Source of the DNA: Lactiplantibacillus mudanjiangensis
GTDB lineage: Bacteria > Bacillota > Bacilli > Lactobacillales > Lactobacillaceae
Direction: 5' to 3'
Assembly (NCBI RefSeq): GCF_005405385.1
Contig: NZ_BJDY01000002.1
Location: forward strand, 372,001-436,000
Length of the DNA: 64,000 bases
In this document: positions 1 through 8,273 of the stretch, piece after piece
How positions within the stretch are numbered: the first letter of the stretch is position 1
Layout of the letters: each line of letters starts with the position of its first letter
Notes under the pieces: generated by a model
The model's database searches: none
What the model was told of the DNA's origin: nothing
Seen by the model: the letters and a program-made list of their open reading frames with translations, nothing else
Program-made: the position numbers and the translations under genes

Positions 1-2
1 AT

Positions 3-3000
3 GCTAATGTGACGGTTACTATCACAAAAAATGGTGTCGCTTATAGTGGCACAACGATTGATTTAACTAACAATGATTCGGCTGGACTTTATGCAATTAC
101 TTATACTTATAATGATCAGGCTATGAATAACCTCATTCACTCCGCAACAGCCCATGTTACCGTAGTTGCAAATCAAGCCGCGCTTACTGTAAAAACCAAT
201 CCAACCTATCTTTATACTGGTAGTGGGTGGACCCCAAGCGCGGGCTTAGATACGGCAACCGATGTGGATGGGTCAAAAGTTACTATCGGATCTGGTACTG
301 ACGATGTTCATGTCACCGTTACGAAGGATGGTCAGTCGGTTGATATAGTCGATACGGCAACTGCTGGCACTTATGATGTGACTTACAGTTTTACGGATAA
401 GCAGGGGAATACCCACACGGCAACGACTACTGTTGTCATTACTGATCGTGATTCAGCGGTCAATGCCGGTGATAATCAAGTGATCTACAATAATGACACT
501 TACACGCCAAATACCGTGACGACAACTGAACCAAATGGGAAAGCCACCACAGCAACCGTGACCACAGTGATTAAGGATGCTGACGGAAATATTGTTGACC
601 GGATTGAGCCATCAACACCAGCCGGAACGTATACGATTACCACTAGTTTTGAGGATATGAATGGTGAGACGCAGACTGGATTATCTAAAGTGACCATTGT
701 CGATGCAACGACGGCTGTTGACGCTGGCCCTGATCAAACGTTATATTCCAATGATCCTTATACAGCCAATACCATTACGGCAAAATACGCTAATGGCACA
801 ACGGTTGATAGTAGCGATCTCACAACGACGTATCAATATATGGATACTGCCGGCAACAAGAGCAGCGTCACTGACGTTGATTTAACCAAGGCTGGGGTAT
901 ACACGATTACGTCAACGTTTAAAGATGCGAGTGGTCAAATGCAAACCGGTACTTCAACGGTCACCGTTGTTGATAAAAGTGTTGCAGTAACGCCTGGTCC
1001 GGATCAGACCTTGTATGTAGATGCGACTTATACACCAAATATCGTAACCACGACTTATGCGGATGGCACTAGTGTCCCATCAGATAAAGTGACAACTAAG
1101 ATCACGTATCAAACTGATGCAACTGCCACATCAACGCCGGTAACACAAGTTGATACGAGTACCGCCGGTATTTATACGATTACGACTAGTTTTACGGATC
1201 AGTCGGGAACCAGCCAATCAGCGTCATCAACGGTCACCGTAAAAACGGCGGAGACGACCATTAATACTGGCACTGATCAAACGTTATACGTTGACGATAC
1301 GTATACGCCAAATACGATTACGGCGAAATATCAAGATGGATCAACCGTGCCAAGCGACCAGCTAACCACGACCATTATTGATAATGAGACAAACGAACCC
1401 GTTGACCAAGTCGATACGACTAAGACTGGTTCTTACACCATTGAAACCAGTTTTACTGACCAAAATGGGAAGACGGTGACTGGCACTTCACAAGTGACGG
1501 TTGTTGCGAAAGATGGCGCAATCACGAGTTCTGATCAAACGATTTACGCCGGTGATGCTTACACATTAAGCGCTGTTACGGCGAAATACGCTGACGGAAC
1601 CGATGTACCGGCGAAAGAATTAACCACGACCTATACGCTTAACGGTGAACCAACAACTAGTGTTGATCCCAATGTTGCTGGGACTTATGAAGTCACCACC
1701 GCTTTTAATGATGGCAATGGTCAAACGATCAGCACGACTTCAACGGTGACCGTGAAGGCCGTCACTGGCGCCATTACCGCTGACGATACCACGATTTATG
1801 TTGGCGATACTGCCTGGACGCCGACGACAAGTTTAATTAGTGCGATTAATTCGGATGGCGATGACGTGATAGGTCAAGTCACGAGTACAATTAAAAACAG
1901 TGCGAGTGAAACGGTCCCAGTCATAGATACAAGCAAGCCGGGTACCTATGAAGTGACTTATCAGTTTACCGATGTCAATCAACAAGTCCAAACGAAGACG
2001 ATTACCTTAACGGTCGTTGCGGATAATGACATGATTGATTTGGCTGATAATACCACCTTTTATGTCGGTGATTCTTGGACGCCATCCGATAATGTGACTA
2101 AAGCTACGGATATTGATGGCAGTGACGTCACTGATCAAGTCACGTACACGGTGACTCAGAATGGACAAACGGTTCCTGATGTTGATATGACTCAGCCAGG
2201 AACTTATGAAGTGACTTATCGTTTTAAAAATCAACAAGGCTCGGATACAACCGCTACGCAAACGATTACCGTTTTACCAAATGACGCGGCGATTAAGTTA
2301 ACCGATCAGACCACAATTACGGCTGGTTCAAGCTGGACGCCAAGTGATAATTTAACTAGTGTGACCGATGTTGATGGGTCAGCGGTTAATTTGGACAAGG
2401 TTACGATTACCGTGACTAAAGACGGGCAAACCGTGTCTGGTGTTGACACTAACCAAGCGGGCACCTATGAAGTCACTTATCGCTTTAAAAATCAATTAGG
2501 CTCGGATACGACGGTGACGCAAACGATTACTGTGACACCTAATGCAGCCACATTGGAAGTGACACCAGCCATTACGGTAACCGCTGGCACGACTTGGGAC
2601 CCAGCAAGCGCGATATTAACGGCTATTAATACTGATGGTGGGACGGTTGACCCAAGCAGTGTGACGGTAACAATTATGCAAAATGGTCAACCAGTAACGA
2701 GTGTTGAGACGACCAAAGCGGGCACTTATCTCGTGACCTATAGTTTTGTTGATACGACTGGTCAAACACACCAAGCACAAACCACAGTAACGGTCGTAGC
2801 TGATTCGACGACAGATAATGGTGGTACAACAACACCCGACAGTGGTGACAATACGAACACGGGCAGTGCGGCGCCAAGTCAAGCGACTTCTGCGGATCGT
2901 TCAGCGGCTACCAGTGCGATCAAGCCAGGTCAGTCAACGGCTAGTCAGGCAGGTAGCGGTGCGTCACAAGCTGGTCAATTAATTGGCAGTGCCGTGTCAC

Positions 3001-3245
3001 AAGGCGTGCCATTAGTACAGGTGACTAAGGCGACAACTGACCATTCCTGTAATGCGGCAGCAGGAGCGACTATCCGGACTACGATGCAAACGACCACCGT
3101 AGCAACTCACGCAACGGCCAAAACGTTACCTCAAACTGATGAAAGTGACGTTAAAACACCCACTTTGATTGGTAGCTTATTGTTAGCATTTAGCGGTTTG
3201 CTAGGTAGTTTAGGGTTAGTTGATCGAAAACGACGTCATCAATAA
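3..3245 (+). CDS. LPXTG-anchored surface protein with tandem Ig-like repeats (5' end outside window)
   Basis: The reading frame is open from the left edge, so the signal peptide and N-terminus are missing. What is visible is about 1,080 residues. It holds one partial and ten complete repeats of roughly 85 residues, each with a 'GTYxVTYxF' strand and ending in 'TVTVV', typical of bacterial Ig-like (DUF5011-type) stalk domains. A Ser/Thr/Gly-rich linker follows. The C-terminus has a sortase signal LPQTD, a hydrophobic segment and a KRRHQ tail, so the protein should be covalently attached to peptidoglycan. The repeats are similar but not identical at DNA level, with two subtypes: 'DQTLYxxDxYTPNT' in the first half and 'SWTPSDNxTxxTDxDG' in the second. 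A role in adhesion is inferred from the architecture; the ligand-binding part, if any, lies upstream. No sortase is in the window. Confidence 0.9.
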   Translation, partial: ANVTVTITKNGVAYSGTTIDLTNNDSAGLYAITYTYNDQAMNNLIHSATAHVTVVANQAALTVKTNPTYLYTGSGWTPSAGLDTATDVDGSKVTIGSGTDDVHVTVTKDGQSVDIVDTATAGTYDVTYSFTDKQGNTHTATTTVVITDRDSAVNAGDNQVIYNNDTYTPNTVTTTEPNGKATTATVTTVIKDADGNIVDRIEPSTPAGTYTITTSFEDMNGETQTGLSKVTIVDATTAVDAGPDQTLYSNDPYTANTITAKYANGTTVDSSDLTTTYQYMDTAGNKSSVTDVDLTKAGVYTITSTFKDASGQMQTGTSTVTVVDKSVAVTPGPDQTLYVDATYTPNIVTTTYADGTSVPSDKVTTKITYQTDATATSTPVTQVDTSTAGIYTITTSFTDQSGTSQSASSTVTVKTAETTINTGTDQTLYVDDTYTPNTITAKYQDGSTVPSDQLTTTIIDNETNEPVDQVDTTKTGSYTIETSFTDQNGKTVTGTSQVTVVAKDGAITSSDQTIYAGDAYTLSAVTAKYADGTDVPAKELTTTYTLNGEPTTSVDPNVAGTYEVTTAFNDGNGQTISTTSTVTVKAVTGAITADDTTIYVGDTAWTPTTSLISAINSDGDDVIGQVTSTIKNSASETVPVIDTSKPGTYEVTYQFTDVNQQVQTKTITLTVVADNDMIDLADNTTFYVGDSWTPSDNVTKATDIDGSDVTDQVTYTVTQNGQTVPDVDMTQPGTYEVTYRFKNQQGSDTTATQTITVLPNDAAIKLTDQTTITAGSSWTPSDNLTSVTDVDGSAVNLDKVTITVTKDGQTVSGVDTNQAGTYEVTYRFKNQLGSDTTVTQTITVTPNAATLEVTPAITVTAGTTWDPASAILTAINTDGGTVDPSSVTVTIMQNGQPVTSVETTKAGTYLVTYSFVDTTGQTHQAQTTVTVVADSTTDNGGTTTPDSGDNTNTGSAAPSQATSADRSAATSAIKPGQSTASQAGSGASQAGQLIGSAVSQGVPLVQVTKATTDHSCNAAAGATIRTTMQTTTVATHATAKTLPQTDESDVKTPTLIGSLLLAFSGLLGSLGLVDRKRRHQ

Positions 3246-3252
3246 AATAAGC

Positions 3253-3295
3253 AAAAGCCACGACTCATCAGATTTCAGATGAATCGTGGCTTTTT
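3253..3295. terminator. Bidirectional intrinsic terminator
   Basis: A hairpin with arms AAGCCACGA and TCGTGGCTT, extended by CTCATC/GATGAA, is flanked by A-rich sequence on the left and a T5 run on the right. It can end both the surface-protein gene and the small leftward ORF at 3299. Confidence 0.85.
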
Positions 3296-3298
3296 CGG

Positions 3299-3469
3299 TT
3301 AGTTGTGATAAGGGGTCAAATCGGTTTCGGCGTAATACAACTGTTGCGTTGCGCTGAAACGAACCAGATACTGTGCCCCTTTTTTATCCAAATAAACGAC
3401 AGTACCAACAAGTGGCAATGTCCCAAGTTTAGCAAAAACCAAATCACCAATTTTATATTTCGTTAACAT
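3299..3469 (-). CDS. Small hypothetical protein (56 aa), SH3-like
   Basis: This 56-residue frame begins with ATG at 3469 behind a strong AAAGGAG ribosome binding site (about 3479-3485) and ends at a TAA next to a terminator. The product starts MLTKYKIGDLVFAKLG and contains an alternating pattern of hydrophobic strands (VGTVVYLD, QYLVRFS, QQLYYAETDL) that resembles a small SH3-like beta barrel with a KOW-like 'IGDLVFAK' opening. It has no signal peptide or membrane segment. Function is unknown. The well-placed ribosome binding site, the terminator and the sensible amino-acid composition argue that it is a real gene. It is divergent from the TetR gene at 3639. Confidence 0.7.
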   Translation of the reverse strand: MLTKYKIGDLVFAKLGTLPLVGTVVYLDKKGAQYLVRFSATQQLYYAETDLTPYHN

Positions 3470-3638
3470 GTTTTATAAAACTCCTTTGATTAGACAGTCA
3501 AGCCTAATTGACTAAGTGCCAGCGACAAGTTATAGTCTAGACGACAGTGGCTAACACGACAATCAACAGTTTAGCTAAAACGATGATTAATCAACGAATT
3601 GATGAAATCGTTGATTATCTTTGAAAGGAGACAACAAG

Positions 3639-4220
3639 ATGACCGCAAATACCCAAGCTGATTTACGGGTCATTAAAACGAAACGCGCCATTAAAGCCGC
3701 GTTTTACACGTTAATTTGTCAAAAACCAGTGAACAAAATAACGGTGGCTGCGCTTGCAAAAACTGCCTTAATCAACAAAGGGACGTTTTATTTACACTAC
3801 CAAGATATCTTCGCTTTATACGATGAGCTGGTTGAAGCAGTCGCGACTGCCAATGCACGGGAGTTTCAAGATTATGATTTGCTAGTAGAAAATCCCAGAG
3901 AATTTGTGCAACGGTTTCTATTTGACGTGCCGGAAACACCAAGTCCAGCGGTATTAGCCTTATTGAAACCAGAAAATTTGAAGTTTGCGACAACTTATCC
4001 TAATAATTTCATCGATGCGATTCGTACTGAAATCTATGCGACCGGCCAATTGACCGCCAATCGAGAGAATGATTTACGATTAGAATTTATGATCACTGGC
4101 ATGATCTCGATTTTGATTCGACCGGGTTTGATCAATCAACAGGATCCACATGATCAAGAATGTGTTGTCGATTTGCTAACGCCAGCAGTTGAACAACTGA
4201 CGAAACCAACGCAATCATAA
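3639..4220 (+). CDS. TetR/AcrR family transcriptional regulator
   Basis: The 193-residue protein has an N-terminal TetR-type helix-turn-helix, roughly residues 10-55, with the recognisable 'ITVAALAKTALINKGTFYLHYQDIFALYDELVE' pattern split over helices 2-4. The C-terminal ligand domain is not recognisable in detail. ATG 3639 is preferred because GAAAGGAG lies 9 bases upstream; an earlier in-frame TTG at 3621 sits in front of that site. The gene stands alone, divergent from the 56-aa ORF and followed by a terminator, so its target may be its own promoter or a distant locus. Confidence 0.85.
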   Translation: MTANTQADLRVIKTKRAIKAAFYTLICQKPVNKITVAALAKTALINKGTFYLHYQDIFALYDELVEAVATANAREFQDYDLLVENPREFVQRFLFDVPETPSPAVLALLKPENLKFATTYPNNFIDAIRTEIYATGQLTANRENDLRLEFMITGMISILIRPGLINQQDPHDQECVVDLLTPAVEQLTKPTQS

Positions 4221-4268
4221 AAAATCAGCCCCCAACAGCTATGCGATTACTGTTGGGAGCTGATTTTT
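4221..4268. terminator. Bidirectional intrinsic terminator
   Basis: Arms AAAATCAGC..CCCAACAG and CTGTTGGG..GCTGATTTTT form a long hairpin between the convergent TetR gene and the leftward gene at 4267. Confidence 0.9.
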
Positions 4269-4797
4269 AATGGTGCCGAATAACAGTTAAACGAGTTGGC
4301 ATTTGCCGTACTTTAGCTTCCGCGTGCTCACGGTTAATTCGGTTGATGATCGTTGTTAGCGAAACTTTTGCTGTCATATCATCCTGAAAGGAATGCACCA
4401 CGAAGCTGTGATAAGTGACGGTTGAGCCTTGTAATTTAAACCAATTAGGTGCTAGCTGTTTGGCTTCATCTTTGATATTTTGATCTGGCCAAACTAAATA
4501 TTTGGATTTTGATGAATAGCTTTCAACTTGCCAACCAAGACTAAAATCAGATAATTCTTGCCAACGTTGAATTTTACCGTACTTAATCGCATAGTAGATG
4601 ATGCTGCTGTAAGCCAGTGTGTCATGCCGTTTTAGCTCAGTTAAGGTTAATGGCTTGGTTGTCTTCTTTTTGTGATGTGTTTGCACTTTAGCGGCGGTTG
4701 GCTGGCTAGTTGTCGTCTTAGTTCGAAACGACCAACCAACAATCAAACAGATAGTCAAAAGTACAACACCGCTACCCCAAAGTAAAAATTTTTTCAT
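4267..4797 (-). CDS. Membrane-anchored extracellular protein, unknown function
   Basis: The product (176 residues from ATG 4797; a GTG two codons earlier is also possible) begins MKKFLLWGSGVVLLTICLIVGW, a single N-terminal membrane anchor with no lipobox cysteine. A Thr/Lys/His-rich spacer (to about residue 50) precedes a compact domain of about 120 residues. That domain contains 'YSSIIYYAIKYGKIQRWQELSDFSLGWQVE', a pattern met in small cell-wall-associated proteins of lactobacilli. I do not recognise a named family. It is monocistronic, with a terminator at 4221-4268. The ribosome binding site is weak. Confidence 0.6.
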   Translation of the reverse strand: MKKFLLWGSGVVLLTICLIVGWSFRTKTTTSQPTAAKVQTHHKKKTTKPLTLTELKRHDTLAYSSIIYYAIKYGKIQRWQELSDFSLGWQVESYSSKSKYLVWPDQNIKDEAKQLAPNWFKLQGSTVTYHSFVVHSFQDDMTAKVSLTTIINRINREHAEAKVRQMPTRLTVIRHH

Positions 4798-4877
4798 AAG
4801 CACCCAACTTTTTCAATTAATGTCAGTTAAGCATGCCACTAACAGTAGTAGGTGTCAATCTCACTTTTTTTAGGTGA

Positions 4878-5795
4878 TTACGCCTGTGGCACCAGCTTAT
4901 GACTCAAGAAGTAATCAGAGAACCAATTACGTGTATAGGTTACGACACTACTATGTTGGACATTCTTTAACGCGCACAACGAGATCTTCCAAGGGAAGAA
5001 GGGGTCAATTTCGCGACTAACAATTTCACCAGTGTTGTAATTCTTACCGATCGGACGCGCTAAGATTCCAACGTTATTCGTCTTTTGACACATGTTCAAG
5101 ATCAAATCCCAAGAATCTGTTTGTAAAAAGAAGTCAGGTTGAATGCTGGCATGCATAAAATGTTGTTTAAGTTGGAAGGTGACCATAAAGCTATTATTCA
5201 GGGTGATGATTTTTTCTTTACCGATTTCAGCTAATGGAATTGGCCCATCAATCTGATTAAAACGATGTTGCCGGTTGAACCAAACGGCAACTGAATCTTG
5301 ATAAATAACCTGCTCACTAATCGAACTAAAGGTGACGGGAGAAACCAAAATAGCTAAATCGAGTTTACCTAGCACCAACATCTCTTGTAATTCATAGGCC
5401 CCTTTTTCAATTAAGGTTAACTTGATGCCGGGGTTATTTTGAATGAATTGAACCAATGCTTCATTAAAAACGGTTGAAATAATAACGGGCGCAATCCCAA
5501 TACGAACAGTGCCTTTCTTTTCGGAAACTGAATCCTGCAATCGATCTAACATGACTTCATATTGACTATAAACTTTACGCGCATCACGAACGAGGCCACT
5601 GCCGATATGAGTTAGCCCAATGATCCGACCTTTTTTACGATTGAAAATTGTGACGCCCTGACGAAACTCCAATTCAGCAATTGATTTGCTCAATGCCGGT
5701 TGTGAAACATGTAACACCTTGGCACTACGAGTTAAATTGAAACCGTTATCAACAATCGTTAATAAATAATATAATTGATTAAATTCAATCATCAT
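4878..5795 (-). CDS. LysR family transcriptional regulator
   Basis: The 305-residue protein has a LysR winged helix at its start (MMIEFNQLYYLLTIVDNGFN, then 'SAKVLHVSQPALSKSIAELE') and a periplasmic-binding-like effector domain from about residue 90 ('KKGTVRIGIAPVI'). ATG 5795 is chosen because GAAGGAG stands 6-9 bases upstream and because it gives the normal LysR length; the frame stays open upstream to 5912 but would add an atypical hydrophobic leader. It is divergent from the FabK-like flavoprotein at 6382 and separated from it by 586 bp, the usual layout of a LysR regulator with its target. Confidence 0.9.
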   Translation of the reverse strand: MMIEFNQLYYLLTIVDNGFNLTRSAKVLHVSQPALSKSIAELEFRQGVTIFNRKKGRIIGLTHIGSGLVRDARKVYSQYEVMLDRLQDSVSEKKGTVRIGIAPVIISTVFNEALVQFIQNNPGIKLTLIEKGAYELQEMLVLGKLDLAILVSPVTFSSISEQVIYQDSVAVWFNRQHRFNQIDGPIPLAEIGKEKIITLNNSFMVTFQLKQHFMHASIQPDFFLQTDSWDLILNMCQKTNNVGILARPIGKNYNTGEIVSREIDPFFPWKISLCALKNVQHSSVVTYTRNWFSDYFLSHKLVPQA

Positions 5796-5836
5796 GGTGA
5801 GCTCCTTCATGGTAACTAAAATGACTATCAAAACGA

Positions 5837-5850
5837 GAAAAACGCTTTCA
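5837..5850. promoter_or_regulatory. Candidate cre (CcpA) site
   Basis: GAAAAACGCTTTCA matches the catabolite-response consensus (TGWAANCGNTNWCA) except for the first two bases. It lies 42 bp upstream of the LysR start codon. Function is inferred from the match only. Confidence 0.35.
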
Positions 5851-6087
5851 AAATAAATAGCAATAATAATACTTACATTTACCAATAGCATAACGCCAAC
5901 GTTTCGCAACAACCAATACTATTTCTTTATGTGGGGTATAAACAGGGGTTATGCTAATTAGGTAGAATTAAGGCAATCCCTTGAGCGACATGGGATCAGG
6001 ACGAACAATCATGTTAATTGGCAAGATCAAGCTAAAGAAAACCCTTTCATGTTATTCATTTTGGCTATGCCTGTAAGTTATGAACTA

Positions 6088-6102
6088 TGACAAAGCCTGT
6101 CA
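6088..6102. promoter_or_regulatory. Inverted repeat, possible LysR operator
   Basis: TGACAAAGCCTGTCA has perfect 5-bp arms around a 5-bp centre. It resembles the T-Nx-A dyads bound by LysR proteins and lies between the divergent LysR and flavoprotein genes. Confidence 0.3.
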
Positions 6103-6168
6103 CGCTTGCTTTTACTGTTGGTGAAATAATGTTTTTTTCACAAACTTTAGTTATTGCAAGTGAAAATT

Positions 6169-6185
6169 GCCTGATGACGTCAGGC
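6169..6185. promoter_or_regulatory. Inverted repeat upstream of the flavoprotein gene
   Basis: GCCTGATGACGTCAGGC has 6-bp arms around TGACG. It could be an operator or a small hairpin in the leader. Confidence 0.3.
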
Positions 6186-6381
6186 TGAAAAACATTGATG
6201 TAGCAAGATTGCTAACAAATCAAAAATAAAAGTTTAGGTAATCCAAAAATTGCTAAAACTTTTTTTCCAGTTATGATAGGGAGTGTCAAAAGCAAGCACG
6301 AAGTTAGTCATCGTCATCCCCAGGTAAGCCATAAGTTACTAACTTCCAAATCTTGCAAAAAATATTTAGGAGATGCTCAGT

Positions 6382-7320
6382 ATGAATCGTGTAACGAAAT
6401 TATTAGGAATCCAATATCCAGTTGTTCAAGGTGCTATGCAAGAAGTTGCAACCGCAGAATTAGCAGCCGCCGTTTCCAATGGTGGTGGTTTGGGTATTAT
6501 CGCCGCTGGTGGCAAGACCGGTGAAGAAGTTCGTGCCGAAATTAAACGGGCTAAAACTTTAACAACGAATCCATTTGCCGTTAACTTGATGTTAATGGAC
6601 CCTAATACTCCTGATGTCGTTAAAGTGGTGATTGAAGAAGCTGTTCCAATCGTCACAACTGGTGCTGGAACCCCTAAAAACTACATGGCTGATTTAAAAG
6701 GTGCCGGGATTAAAGTGGTGCCAGTTGTACCTAATGTCAAAATTGCCAAAAAGATGGAAGACATGGGTTGTGACGCCGTGATCGCCGAAGGTATGGAAGG
6801 CGGGGGCCATATTGGGACCTTAACGTCTCAAGTCCTTTGGCCACAAATTGCCGATGCCATTTCAATTCCATTAATTGCAGCCGGTGGGATCGCCGATGGT
6901 CGTGGGGTCATTAGTGCCTTTATCGCTGGGGCTGAAGGGGTTCAATGTGGGACCATCTTCTCAATTGCCAAAGAAAGCCCTGTTGGCGACAACTGGCGTC
7001 AAGCGGTTATTAATGCCACGGATTCTTCAACGGTTGTCGTTGGTGCGACAATTCGTGATGCCAGTCGGGCCATCATTAACAAGAAGACAGAACAATTGTT
7101 AGAATTAGAAGCCCAAAAAGTGTCACGGGATGAATTCAATACCTCAATGAATGTTGGTTTACGTAATGCGGTTCGTAAGGATAATGCCGAAACCGGGGTT
7201 TTATTCAGTGGTGAAATCTCAGGATTAATCAAAGAATCCTTACCAGCAGCTGAAATCGTTAAGAAATTAGTCACCGAAGCACAACATGTTATTGATAATC
7301 AAAAGATCGAATTAGCCTAA
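6382..7320 (+). CDS. FabK-like / nitronate monooxygenase family FMN flavoprotein
   Basis: The 312-residue protein is a TIM-barrel flavoprotein of the NMO/FabK family. Visible family features are 'GIQYPVVQGAMQEVATAELAAA' at the N-terminus, 'GGLGIIAAGG', 'VTTGAGTP', 'VPVVPNVKIAKKMEDMGCDA', the FMN-phosphate loop 'EGGGHIG', and 'IPLIAAGGIADGRG'. It could be an enoyl-ACP reductase of the FabK type or a nitroalkane oxidase. It stands outside any fatty-acid synthesis cluster, which makes the detoxification or a specialised role at least as likely. ATG 6382 fits the TTAGGAG site (6366-6372) better than ATG 6373, which abuts it. Control by the divergent LysR gene is inferred. Confidence 0.85.
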   Translation: MNRVTKLLGIQYPVVQGAMQEVATAELAAAVSNGGGLGIIAAGGKTGEEVRAEIKRAKTLTTNPFAVNLMLMDPNTPDVVKVVIEEAVPIVTTGAGTPKNYMADLKGAGIKVVPVVPNVKIAKKMEDMGCDAVIAEGMEGGGHIGTLTSQVLWPQIADAISIPLIAAGGIADGRGVISAFIAGAEGVQCGTIFSIAKESPVGDNWRQAVINATDSSTVVVGATIRDASRAIINKKTEQLLELEAQKVSRDEFNTSMNVGLRNAVRKDNAETGVLFSGEISGLIKESLPAAEIVKKLVTEAQHVIDNQKIELA

Positions 7321-7389
7321 TTAATGACGAAGCACCAGGACTAATAATTAAGCAATTAGTTATCAATTTTAAGTCATTGATTAGTAAGT

Positions 7390-7470
7390 AGCGGCTTGTT
7401 AATGCGTTAAGCCTGGCCGGTTTAAATGGGTTTAGCACTAGCAAGTCGCTTTTTTGATACCCATTTAAAC
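7390..7470 (+). promoter_or_regulatory. Terminator with an interlocking competing stem ahead of glpF
   Basis: One stem pairs 7390-7401 (AGCGGCTTGTTA) with 7439-7450 (TAGCAAGTCGCT), with two G-U pairs, and ends in a T6 run: a standard terminator. A perfect 12-bp arm inside its loop, GTTTAAATGGGT (7420-7431), is complementary to ACCCATTTAAAC at 7459-7470, just after the T run. The two stems interlock. It is either the terminator of the upstream gene or an attenuator for glpF. In Bacillus subtilis the GlpP antiterminator acts on such glp leaders; no GlpP gene is in this window. Confidence 0.55.
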
Positions 7471-7520
7471 GACACTTGTGGCATAGCGTAACAAAAACCA
7501 CCACAAAGGAGTCGGTTAAA

Positions 7521-8228
7521 TTGAACGGTTTTCTTGGAGAACTATTTGGAACGATGATACTTATTATTATTGGGGTTGGCTGCGGTGCCACAATCAATTT
7601 GAATCAGTCTTATGGCAAAACCCACGATTGGTTTTATGTGAGTGTGGCGTGGGGCTTAGCGGTGACGTTTGGCGTTTATGTTGCCGGGCAATTCGGTGCT
7701 GATGGTCACTTAAATCCCGCGGTCACGTTAAGCTTTGCCTTATTCGGATTATTCCCGTGGTCAGCGGTTGGGCCGTATTTATTAGGGCAATTTGTCGGGG
7801 CCTTTATTGGGGCAGCGATCGTCCTTTTACATTATTACCCGCACTTTAAAGCCACTGAAACCGCGGCTGAAGGGAATTCGGTTGGTATTTTTGCAACGAT
7901 GCCCAGCATCGATAATCCCATTTTTAATGTTTTAAGTGAAATTATTGCAACATTTACCTTTATTTTTATCCTATTAAATTTGGGAAACTTTACGCAGGGC
8001 TTGAAACCTCTGATTGTCGGTGCTTTGATTACGACGATCGGTTTAACTTTAGGCGGAACCACCGGGTTTGCTTTAAATCCGGCTCGTGATTTGGGCCCAC
8101 GCTTAGCCTATACGTTGTTACCCGTGCCACATAAAGATTCAGCGCATTGGCACTATGCTTGGGTGCCCATGATTGGCCCATTAGTTGGCGGCGTGCTCGC
8201 CGCAGCATTACAGGTAAGTTTGCATTAA
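7521..8228 (+). CDS. glpF: Glycerol uptake facilitator (aquaglyceroporin)
   Basis: This 235-residue MIP-family channel lets glycerol diffuse into the cell. Both pore motifs are present: 'HLNPAVT' near residue 70 and 'ALNPARDLGPR' near residue 190, within six hydrophobic segments. TTG 7521 is taken as the start because AAAGGAG lies at 7505-7511 and the product then begins with the family's 'LNGFLGELFGTMILIIIG' segment. It is the first gene of glpF-glpK-glpD, with glpK 45 bp downstream. The interlocking stems at 7390-7470 may control it. Confidence 0.93.
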   Translation: MNGFLGELFGTMILIIIGVGCGATINLNQSYGKTHDWFYVSVAWGLAVTFGVYVAGQFGADGHLNPAVTLSFALFGLFPWSAVGPYLLGQFVGAFIGAAIVLLHYYPHFKATETAAEGNSVGIFATMPSIDNPIFNVLSEIIATFTFIFILLNLGNFTQGLKPLIVGALITTIGLTLGGTTGFALNPARDLGPRLAYTLLPVPHKDSAHWHYAWVPMIGPLVGGVLAAALQVSLH

Positions 8229-8273
8229 TAATAATTGAAAGCGGTTAAACCGCGGTATCGGAGTGTGTTTAAA

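Larger units (their letters stand above)
5796..6381. other. 586-bp divergent regulatory region (LysR / FabK-like gene)
   Basis: No convincing gene is present. The stretch holds a cre-like site (5837-5850), two short interrupted palindromes (6088-6102 and 6169-6185), and an A/T-rich imperfect stem-loop ending in a T7 run (about 6229-6257). It is long for a simple divergent promoter and may carry a leader RNA for the flavoprotein gene. Confidence 0.5.

Noticed and set aside
2007-2882. Long minus-strand frames under the Ig-repeat surface protein
   Set aside because: They are antisense shadows of repetitive Thr/Val-rich coding sequence without start signals.
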